NCBI RefSeq assembly: GCF_004119495.1
Contig: NZ_NRQU01000010.1
Coordinates: 47,066-111,065, forward strand
Direction of reading: 5' to 3'
Length of the DNA stretch: 64,000 nt
Source of the DNA: Flavobacterium sp. YO12
GTDB taxonomy: Bacteria > Bacteroidota > Bacteroidia > Flavobacteriales > Flavobacteriaceae
In this document: piece after piece, positions 46,739 through 53,831 of the stretch
Numbering within the stretch: position 1 is the stretch's first letter
How the letters are laid out: every line of letters starts with the position of its first letter
Translations under genes and position numbers: made by a program
The notes under the pieces: generated by a model
What the model was told of the DNA's origin: nothing
What the model saw: the letters and a program-made list of their open reading frames with translations, nothing else
Databases searched by the model: none

Positions 46739-47285
46739 TATATACTTTTCTCCATTCTAGATAACCAATTATTGCCATTATTAAAAAAAGCACATACAAC
46801 CCTGTTGTAAAATACAAACCTTTGTACCAATATACACCTATAGCAACTACATCTACAACTATCCAAAACATCCAAGAATGTAATACTTTTTTAATCATTA
46901 AATATTGAGCAACAAGACTTGCAATGGTTATAAAAGCATCTTCATAAGGAAAAGATGCATCCGTTTTTGTCTGCATAAAATAACCTAAACAAAAGGATAA
47001 TAAAATGGTTGAACCAATCCAAAAAGTTTCGTTTTTTATCAATGTTATACGCAATGTACTGTGATTTGAACCGCCATATTTCCAATTATACCAGCCAAAT
47101 ACTTGCAGAAAAACATAAACAACATGCAAAATCATATCTGAATATAATTTGGCTGTGTAGAAAATAAAACAATATAATATTACTTGAAGTAAACCAAAAT
47201 ACCAACACCAGATATTTTGTTTAATAGTAAAATAAACAGCCATAAAGCCGAAAAATGCGCCAAATATTTCTAAAGTTGTATCCAT
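46710..47285 (-). CDS. pnuC: Nicotinamide riboside transporter PnuC
   Basis: 191 residues, about seven membrane helices, with the family words WCWYFGLLQ, FGWYNWKYGG, WMFWIVVDVVAIGVYWYKGL and GYLEWR. It carries nicotinamide riboside across the inner membrane, where NadR traps it by phosphorylation. First gene of the seven-gene operon. Confidence 0.95.
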   Translation of the reverse strand: MDTTLEIFGAFFGFMAVYFTIKQNIWCWYFGLLQVILYCFIFYTAKLYSDMILHVVYVFLQVFGWYNWKYGGSNHSTLRITLIKNETFWIGSTILLSFCLGYFMQTKTDASFPYEDAFITIASLVAQYLMIKKVLHSWMFWIVVDVVAIGVYWYKGLYFTTGLYVLFLIMAIIGYLEWRKVYNEEFEYERA

Positions 47286-47792
47286 AATTGGGTATAAATA
47301 TATAATAATGAATCAAAATTTTAATTGATAACGAATAACATTTAAACAATTTGCATCTCTTTATTTAAGTACTTTTTGAACGACTAATACTTTTTGAACA
47401 AATTAGAATCATTAACCATCTTATTGTCTGAAAAATGGAGATCTAAAAAATTAGAAAAACACATCCTTCTGTTTTTGATGTGTTCTTTCGAATTATGGAC
47501 GAAGAAAAAACTATACAATTGTCTAAAAAAGGAGATATTGACATTTATTTTCAGCTGGACTTTTCAAAAAAACTATGAAAAATCCGCAAGAATATTCTTT
47601 AAAACAAAACATTTCTAAATTTTATTAAAAATTTTTATTCGAATAAAAACCTTCTTTACCTTATTTTTTAGTGTAAAATAACCTGTTATTAACCAAATAA
47701 ATACACTTAAACTAACTCGTTTCGTTTGTGATTTTCTAGCTCAAAACGTGTTATTTCAAGCCTAATTTCAAAAAGTTTTTTTCGGAATCTTT
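47286..47792. other. Gap upstream of pnuC and tRNA-Glu
   Basis: Two exact copies of TACTTTTTGAAC at 47370-47381 and 47388-47399 (18-base period) lie 85-115 bases upstream of pnuC. A 7-bp hairpin ACACATC/GATGTGT lies at 47461-47482. A 27-codon ORF (MDEEKTIQLSKKGD...) at about 47496-47579 is slightly sigma-factor-like but too short to call. Nothing else. Confidence 0.4.
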
Positions 47793-47822
47793 TTGTGTAT
47801 TTCAAAAATAGTTGCATTTTTG
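47793..47822 (+). promoter_or_regulatory. Promoter of tRNA-Glu
   Basis: TTG at 47793-47795, exactly 19 bases, then CATTTTTG at 47815-47822, one mismatch to TAnnTTTG, followed by CACCCG as at the other tRNA promoters. Confidence 0.75.
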
Positions 47823-47841
47823 CACCCGCAATAGCAAAACA

Positions 47842-47913
47842 GGTCCGTTCGTCTATCGGTTAGGACGCCAGGTTTTCATCCTGGTAAGGGGGGTTCGATT
47901 CCCCCACGGACTA
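47842..47913 (+). tRNA. tRNA-Glu (TTC anticodon)
   Basis: Complete cloverleaf: acceptor GGTCCGT/ACGGACT with a terminal G-T pair, anticodon arm CCAGG-TTTTCAT-CCTGG, T arm GGGGG-TTCGATT-CCCCC. CCA is not encoded. A terminator of the AGCTTCAGA family follows at once. Confidence 0.95.
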
Positions 47914-47914
47914 C

Positions 47915-47948
47915 AAAAAAAGCTTCAGAGAAATCTGAAGCTTTTTTG
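47915..47948 (+). terminator. Terminator behind tRNA-Glu (AGCTTCAGA family)
   Basis: AGCTTCAGA, loop GAAA, TCTGAAGCT, T6, with an A run in front, so it can also close the converging response-regulator gene. Confidence 0.85.
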
Positions 47949-47970
47949 TTTTTAGGTACTTGCACTACTT

Positions 47971-48660
47971 TTAATTTAACCAATCAGACACTAATTTTCG
48001 GTAGGTTTCACCAATAGGAAGCTGCTCTCCGCTAATCAACTGAATTTGATTTCCATCAATAATTTTTATTTTGTTCTTTGGAATAATATACGAACGGTGA
48101 ATGCGTACAAATTGGTTTACAGGCAGTTTTTCGAGAATATCTTTCATATTTTCGAGAACCATAATTTTTTCGCCTTTTGTGTGTATTCGGATATAATCTT
48201 TTAATCCTTCAATGTAAAGAATGTTAGCTGTCGCAATTTTATAATGCTTCCTTTCGGCTTTAACAAGCAAAAAATCCTCAGAATCTTGGTTCTGAAAAGT
48301 TTCCTGCCAGCGAATGAATTTCTCAACACTTTGATAAAACCTATTGAACACTATAGGTTTCAGTAAATAATCAATTACATGAAACTGAAAAACATCTAAA
48401 GCATAATCTGTATAAGCAGTTGTAACAATAAAGTTATGTTTTTGATTAAACATCTGCATTAATTCGATTCCGGTAAGCTGCGGCATTTGAATATCAATAA
48501 AAACCAAATCGACTGTTTCATTGTTCAATATCTCTATTGCTTTAAAAACATCCGAATCAGCATACAAAACATTCAATCTAGGAACTTTTGATGCATAATC
48601 TGCCATAAGTTTTACTGCAAACGGCTCATCGTCTAATATAATACAATTTATTTTTTTCAT
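47971..48660 (-). CDS. LytTR family response regulator
   Basis: 229 residues: receiver domain with phospho-acceptor Asp56 in FIDIQMP and acidic pair DDEP (10-13), then a LytTR DNA-binding domain (about 130-229: FLLVKAERKHYKIATANILY, RIHRSYIIPKNKI). Its start overlaps the kinase gene stop as ATGA. It probably binds the direct repeats at 49730-49762 and controls the divergent barrel gene. Confidence 0.93.
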   Translation of the reverse strand: MKKINCIILDDEPFAVKLMADYASKVPRLNVLYADSDVFKAIEILNNETVDLVFIDIQMPQLTGIELMQMFNQKHNFIVTTAYTDYALDVFQFHVIDYLLKPIVFNRFYQSVEKFIRWQETFQNQDSEDFLLVKAERKHYKIATANILYIEGLKDYIRIHTKGEKIMVLENMKDILEKLPVNQFVRIHRSYIIPKNKIKIIDGNQIQLISGEQLPIGETYRKLVSDWLN

Positions 48661-49337
48661 TTTAAATCTATTTCAAGTTCAGCTGTAAACTGATTATTTT
48701 GATTCACTAATTTTAATTGATGTTTTTGAGGATAATGAAATTCTAATCGCTTCTTTAAATTATCCAGCCCAATTCCGCCCAGCTTATCTTTCTTTTGTAT
48801 TGCGATACTATTTACGACCTTAAAATTGAGCTTTTTGTCTTTCAAGTTCAAATTAATTAAAATCGGATTTTCGTTCGAAGTTAATCCATGTTTTAAAGCA
48901 TTTTCAATTAATGGAGATAAAACATAAGGCGGAATTTCTTCTGAAACCTCTGCCGTTTCAATTCGAAAATCGATATAAGCATTTTCCTGATGCCTTAATT
49001 GTTCAAGTTCGATGTAGGCTTTTATATAATCGATTTCATCTTGCAATCTAATTTTTTCTTTTTGAGATTCATAAGTCGTAAAACGCATAATTTGACTTAA
49101 TTTTTCAATCGCCTCCAAAGATTTATCCGATTGAAAATAGACCATCGAGTAAATATTATTTAGTGTATTAAAAACAAAATGAGGGTTAATCTGCGCTCTT
49201 AGAAATTTGATTTCGGTATTTTTATTTTCTTCCAAAATAATCTGATTGTACTCTAAAAGACGAATAAAATAAATTACAAACCAAAGCAGTGAACTCAAAA
49301 TTACAGCCATACTGCAGTAATTCAAATTATCTAACAT
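48657..49337 (-). CDS. LytS-type sensor histidine kinase, catalytic part
   Basis: 226 residues: one membrane helix (about 8-26), then the His_kinase domain with His53 in QINPHFVFNTLNNIYSM and the ATP-binding N-box PLIENALKHG and GGIGLDNLKKRL. Most relatives are about 345 residues with four helices; here the first helices are in another frame (49331-49699). One extra T in the T5 run (A5 at 49344-49348 on the plus strand) would fuse them through NPEFFNYMLDN. Confidence 0.88.
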   Translation of the reverse strand: MLDNLNYCSMAVILSSLLWFVIYFIRLLEYNQIILEENKNTEIKFLRAQINPHFVFNTLNNIYSMVYFQSDKSLEAIEKLSQIMRFTTYESQKEKIRLQDEIDYIKAYIELEQLRHQENAYIDFRIETAEVSEEIPPYVLSPLIENALKHGLTSNENPILINLNLKDKKLNFKVVNSIAIQKKDKLGGIGLDNLKKRLEFHYPQKHQLKLVNQNNQFTAELEIDLK

Positions 49338-49699
49338 ATAGTTAAAAATTCAGGATTTATATAGTTTATTTTATCAAACAAAACTGCTGTTATAACTTGT
49401 TCAATAAGCCATCTTAATAAGGTAAAAAACAGGTAAGAAACTAATACGCCTGCAAAAAATATTTTCCATTGAAAGGCTTTAAAAACCCTTTTCATTACAA
49501 TTAAATAGTGAAAGTAAAAGGTAAAAACAAAAACAATGCAATAAGTTATAAAAAACAAATCTAGAACAAAAACATTTGTTTGTATTGGATTTTTGGCAAA
49601 TATAAAATACGCCATCAAAAGCCAATATATAACATGAATGATAATCTCTGCCTTTAGTGATAATGTTTCCTTACGCATATTGATATTTATTTTTTTCAA
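49331..49699 (-). CDS. LytS-type sensor histidine kinase, N-terminal membrane part
   Basis: 122 residues with three membrane helices (about 15-33, 43-64, 75-100), then stop. Together with the downstream frame it makes the usual four-helix sensor of about 348 residues. The two frames overlap by seven bases. A genuine split gene cannot be excluded, but a lost base is more likely. Confidence 0.7.
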   Translation of the reverse strand: MKKININMRKETLSLKAEIIIHVIYWLLMAYFIFAKNPIQTNVFVLDLFFITYCIVFVFTFYFHYLIVMKRVFKAFQWKIFFAGVLVSYLFFTLLRWLIEQVITAVLFDKINYINPEFLTIC

Positions 49700-49729
49700 A
49701 GATATACATTCATAAAAAAGTCTAAAAAC

Positions 49730-49762
49730 GGGTTTGTAGATTATTCAAGGGGGTTTGTCGAT
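49730..49762. promoter_or_regulatory. Candidate LytTR binding site: two direct repeats, 21-bp period
   Basis: GGGTTTGTAGAT (49730-49741) and GGGTTTGTCGAT (49751-49762) differ at one base and start 21 bases apart, two turns of the helix. LytTR regulators are known to bind paired direct repeats with this spacing. The site lies between the two-component genes and the divergent barrel gene. Confidence 0.6.
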
Positions 49763-49820
49763 AAAACTAGTTTTAGGCATTTTTTCAGCACAGTTTTGCA
49801 TGGTAATTAAATCAAAACCT

Positions 49821-52205
49821 ATGAAAAAAGTTATCATCCTATTGTTTATTCTTCTTAGTCAAACTAATGTATTCAGCCAGCAATTTTCTATTAAAGGAAA
49901 AGTAATAAATCAAAACAAAGAGCAAGTCGAATTTGTAATTGCCAGTTTATTTAAGGACAACAAAATGGTCACATCCGTTTCGACTGACAGTTTGGGGAAT
50001 TTTGAATTGAAAACTGAAAAAGGAATCTATAGATTGCTGCTGGAACAATTTGGAACAGAATACTTGAACAAAGAAGTTACTCTTGACCAAAACATTGATC
50101 TAGCGGTAATTGAAATTAAAGAATCAATAAACCTTGAAGGAGTAACCATAAAATCTAGAAAAAAACTGGTTGAACAAAAAGTCGATCGACTTGTTTTTAA
50201 TGTCGAAAATTCTGTAACTGCCACAGGCGGAACAGCTTTAGATGCCTTAAAAGCAACGCCAACGGTAAGAGTTCAAAATGAAATTATTTCGATTGTTGGA
50301 AAAGGTGAAATTTTTGTCATGATTGATGATCGCTTGCAAAAAATGCCGCAAGAAGATTTAGCTGCGTTTCTAAAATCAATTCCGTCTGATAACATTAAAA
50401 GTATTGAAGTCATAACTACTCCGCCGGCAAAATATGATGCAGAGGGCAACAGCGGGCTTATTAATATCAAATTAAAAAATGCCAAAGCAAATTCATGGAA
50501 TGCGAATATTGGAACTTCATACACACAAAAAACGTATACAGGCGAAAACCTAAATGGATTATTTACTTACAACTATGATAAAATTTCGGTGCAGGCTTCT
50601 GTTAACAAAGGAAAACAAAAATTACGCTCTACTTCAGAAAGTGCTATATTTTACACAAACGAGTTATGGAAAGAAGATATTAAAAATAAATCTGTAATTG
50701 ATGTATTGAGTTTAGGCTTTGGTCTTGATTACAAACTAACTAATAAATGGACAGCAGGAATTCAGTATCTTGGCAGTTTTACAGACAAAACCTCAACTAA
50801 TAATCCGTTTACAACTATATATAATAATAGCGGAACGGCAGATTCTTATATCGCTTCGGATGTTAATGCGGCCAACAATCCGAAAATGAATACTGTTAAT
50901 TTTCAAAATTCTTTTGTATTAGACAGCTTAGGGAAAAATATTTCGATTAATCTGGATTACTTCAATTACAGTAAAAATGATTATCGTTTCTTTTCTGGAA
51001 ATGAATTAGATCGCAATAAAAATGTTATTCCTAACACTTTTTTTTCGTCGACCACCAGCAATGTCAATACAATCAAAAATTACTCTGCAAATATCGACGT
51101 TTCGTTACCGTATCAATGGGCAGAGATTAGTTTTGGAGCAAAAGCTTTTCATACCAATACTGATAACAATTTAGCCGTATACAACAATGAAACAGGAATT
51201 GCGGTTTTCAATACAAACCATTCGAATATTTTTAATTACAAAGAGTACAATCAAGCTTTATATTTTTCGGGAAGCAAAAAGATAAATTCTAAATGGGAGA
51301 CACAAATGGGTTTGCGAATTGAAGCTACACAAACCAAAGGTTATTCTGAAAATCTAAATCAAACAACTGAAAACCATTATATCAAATTATTCCCAACGGC
51401 TTATTTGACTTATGCGCCAAATGAAAACAATTCTTTCTCTTTAAATTACAGTCGAAGAATCCGCAGACCAGAGTTTGAGTATTTAAATCCTTTTGTAATT
51501 CAAACAAGTCCTTATTCTTATTCGCAGGGAAATCCATATTTAAAACCTTCGTTAATTGATAATTTTGAATTTTCGTTTATCCGAAATCAAAAATGGGTTA
51601 ACTCTGTTTATTTTTCTCAGGTTTCAGATTTTGGGCAGGAATTATCTATCATCGATCCTGAAACAAACAGCACCAAAAGAATGCCGTTAAACTATGCAAA
51701 TACGTATCAAATAGGGTTTTCTACTTCGTACAACTTCAATAAATATTCTTGGTGGAACAGTTTTACAGGTTTTAATTTAAACTATCAAAATGTAAAATCA
51801 AGAACAAATTTCATTAGTTCTATAGATGGATACAACGGATATATTTACAGCAATAATGACTTTACGATAAGCACTAACAAAACAGTATTTATTGGATTAA
51901 ACTACGGTTTACAGCTTCCTGGACGTTATCAAATTTTTAATATTTCGACTTTGAACATTTTAGATATCTCGGTTAAAATGCTCACTTTCAAAAAAAACCT
52001 GTCAATTACATTTCTAGCCGAAGACGTATTGAATGCTCAAAAACCATTAATTACCTACACTTCAAACGGAATAAAAACAAATATAAAAAGTTACGGTGAC
52101 ACTAGAGGTTTTAGAATTTCGTTAAGTTATAAATTTGGAAATCAAAATATTAAATCAAAACAACGCGATTTTGGAAACGAAGACGAAAGAAATAGAATAA
52201 ACTAA
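49821..52205 (+). CDS. Outer-membrane beta-barrel protein (TonB receptor-like), LytTR-linked
   Basis: From ATG at 49821 the protein has 794 residues with a clean signal peptide (LSQTNVFSQ); an upstream in-frame TTG at 49755 is unlikely. A carboxypeptidase-like domain (FSIKGKVINQNKEQVEFVIA), a plug-like part (GGTALDALKATPTVRVQNEI, SIEVITTPPAKYDAEGNSGL) and a large barrel follow. The plug words are those of outer-membrane barrel proteins related to the one at 13799-16548. Probably regulated by the adjacent two-component system; substrate unknown. Confidence 0.85.
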   Translation: MKKVIILLFILLSQTNVFSQQFSIKGKVINQNKEQVEFVIASLFKDNKMVTSVSTDSLGNFELKTEKGIYRLLLEQFGTEYLNKEVTLDQNIDLAVIEIKESINLEGVTIKSRKKLVEQKVDRLVFNVENSVTATGGTALDALKATPTVRVQNEIISIVGKGEIFVMIDDRLQKMPQEDLAAFLKSIPSDNIKSIEVITTPPAKYDAEGNSGLINIKLKNAKANSWNANIGTSYTQKTYTGENLNGLFTYNYDKISVQASVNKGKQKLRSTSESAIFYTNELWKEDIKNKSVIDVLSLGFGLDYKLTNKWTAGIQYLGSFTDKTSTNNPFTTIYNNSGTADSYIASDVNAANNPKMNTVNFQNSFVLDSLGKNISINLDYFNYSKNDYRFFSGNELDRNKNVIPNTFFSSTTSNVNTIKNYSANIDVSLPYQWAEISFGAKAFHTNTDNNLAVYNNETGIAVFNTNHSNIFNYKEYNQALYFSGSKKINSKWETQMGLRIEATQTKGYSENLNQTTENHYIKLFPTAYLTYAPNENNSFSLNYSRRIRRPEFEYLNPFVIQTSPYSYSQGNPYLKPSLIDNFEFSFIRNQKWVNSVYFSQVSDFGQELSIIDPETNSTKRMPLNYANTYQIGFSTSYNFNKYSWWNSFTGFNLNYQNVKSRTNFISSIDGYNGYIYSNNDFTISTNKTVFIGLNYGLQLPGRYQIFNISTLNILDISVKMLTFKKNLSITFLAEDVLNAQKPLITYTSNGIKTNIKSYGDTRGFRISLSYKFGNQNIKSKQRDFGNEDERNRIN

Positions 52206-52221
52206 TTGCAGCAACAAAAAC

Positions 52222-52250
52222 AGAGCTTCAGAGAAATCTGGGGCTTTTTG
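52222..52250 (+). terminator. Terminator (AGCTTCAGA family)
   Basis: AGAGCTTCAGA, loop GAAA, TCTGGGGCT, T5, 17 bases after the barrel gene stop. Confidence 0.75.
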
Positions 52251-52364
52251 TGCATGGAAATAAATTGTGCTATAAATATTCCGCTCCGCTGGAGCTTTCA
52301 AAACAAATAAAAAATTCTGCAATCAAAGAGGCAAATTATTTAAGTTTAGAATTATAAAGCTGTT

Positions 52365-53333
52365 TTAAATTACTTTCAATTGCTTTACAATCTCGTGCAT
52401 ATGTTCTTCATCAGTGCCGCAGCAGCCGCCAAATACATTTAAGTGGCTAAAAGTATCTTTTAAGTTTTTGTATTCTTTACCCAAATCCTTAGGAATTCCT
52501 CGGTCTAATTCTGTGGCTTCGTCTAATTCGGCGTGGCTTTTACAAGATGCATTTGCTCGAAAACCTTTTATTCTTTTTATCCAATTTTCATTTGCATTCG
52601 CTTTCAGTTCGTTTACAAAATGCGTAGGATGCGCACAATTTATCATATAATACATTGGAGGAATATTCACGCTTTTGTCTATTTTTTCGATTGCGTCTTT
52701 TAAGCTCATTCCAGTTGGCAGTTTTCCATCAGTTTCGACTGTAAACGAAATGACTACAGGCAAACTTACAGTTTCTGCAGCTTGAACAATACCTATCACT
52801 TCTTCGATATAATTCATGGTAAGTGCCGAAACAAAATCAACCGGCATTTGACTCAATGCTTTTATTTGCGTTAAATGATATTGCTTTGCTTCGTCGACAT
52901 TCATACAATTATCAGGCACATAACCATCGCCTCTAGGACCAATGCAGCCGCTTATAAGAATAGATTTTACAGTATTCGAAAATTCTGTTTTTAAATCTGA
53001 TAAAAGCGAAACTGCTTTTTTATTCAACTCAAATAAGGAATCTTTTGAGTACCCAATTTTTTCAATCCACTCTGGATTTGCGCGCCAAGTTGGGCTTTCT
53101 AAAATAAAATTGGTTTTATACTTTTCGGCAATTTTTAAATAACGCGAATAATAATTTTTCATGCTGTCGTATCCTTTTTGATCTTTTAATATATCAAAGG
53201 CAGCAAAATAAGGCAGATCATAACCTTCTAGAAAAAACAATGTTGTTTCGAGTCCGCCATCGGTTAAAAACAAATCTTCAGATTCGTTTGGCAGTGTATT
53301 TTTAGTCTTTTTCATCTTCACTTCATTAAACAC
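52365..53333 (-). CDS. Homocysteine S-methyltransferase family protein
   Basis: 322 codons; the Met at 53315 (MKKTKNTLPN) is a likely alternative start. A stand-alone Hcy-methyltransferase barrel: DGGLETTLFF at the start, Cys zinc ligand in MINCAHP and the closing pair GGCCGTDEEH. It transfers a methyl group, probably from S-methylmethionine or a similar donor, to homocysteine to make methionine. It needs no B12 itself, though the cobalamin operon is its divergent neighbour. Confidence 0.9.
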   Translation of the reverse strand: MFNEVKMKKTKNTLPNESEDLFLTDGGLETTLFFLEGYDLPYFAAFDILKDQKGYDSMKNYYSRYLKIAEKYKTNFILESPTWRANPEWIEKIGYSKDSLFELNKKAVSLLSDLKTEFSNTVKSILISGCIGPRGDGYVPDNCMNVDEAKQYHLTQIKALSQMPVDFVSALTMNYIEEVIGIVQAAETVSLPVVISFTVETDGKLPTGMSLKDAIEKIDKSVNIPPMYYMINCAHPTHFVNELKANANENWIKRIKGFRANASCKSHAELDEATELDRGIPKDLGKEYKNLKDTFSHLNVFGGCCGTDEEHMHEIVKQLKVI

Positions 53334-53490
53334 AAATAATTAATAATCAAACAAATAGCACTATAAATATACAAAATTTCGACTTCTTCAAATAAAAAAT
53401 CAAACAAAAGCAAAATCAAGAACTTTGCTTTTCAAGAATACTTTTCGGCATTTTTTTCAAAAACATAACCATAACCATAAAGAGTTTATT

Positions 53491-53498
53491 TACTTTTG
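53491..53498 (+). promoter_or_regulatory. -7 promoter element of the cobalamin operon
   Basis: TACTTTTG is an exact TAnnTTTG and is followed by CACCCG as at the tRNA promoters; no TTG is seen 19 bases upstream. Confidence 0.6.
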
Positions 53499-53509
53499 CA
53501 CCCGCAATG

Positions 53510-53716
53510 GTTTAGCTGCAACTTTTCAAGTGCAGTTAACGAAGAGGGAATCAGGTGCAAATCCTGAACAAGCCCGTTACTGTAAATTCCATGCAACATT
53601 TTGACAGATTAGGAGAGCTTTTTTGGCTTTCGGAATCAAATCTTTTGCCACTGCATTTTTATCAAATGTGGGAAGGCGGCTCAAAATGGGAATAAGTCAG
53701 GAGACCTGCCACTGCA
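53510..53716 (+). ncRNA. Cobalamin riboswitch
   Basis: The conserved core is present: GGGAATCAGGTGCAAATCC, CAAGCCCGTTACTGTAA, and the B12 box AAGTCAGGAGACCTGCC (53694-53710) before CACTGCAT. A large peripheral insertion lies between. When adenosylcobalamin binds, the downstream uptake operon should be shut. A small hairpin CTCT...AGAG at about 53729-53744 may belong to the expression platform. Confidence 0.93.
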
Positions 53717-53831
53717 TATAATTTTAGGCTCTCGCGGACCAGAGTTTTAAAGACAAACACATTTATCAAACTAAACATTTGATTTCATTTTTTCCGTTTA
53801 AAACTATTTGTCACAAATAGACTATTTTGCT

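Noticed and set aside
39480..47285. Phage origin of the pnuC/nadR pair (such genes occur in large phages)
   Set aside because: No structural, packaging or replication phage genes accompany it, and the operon genes have the same base composition as the neighbours.
47394..47618. 74-codon plus-strand ORF upstream of tRNA-Glu
   Set aside because: TTG start, lysine-rich low-complexity translation, no promoter at a sensible distance and no family resemblance.
53808..53831. TTG start for the cobalamin receptor
   Set aside because: It lies in the leader; ATG at 53832 gives a proper signal peptide.
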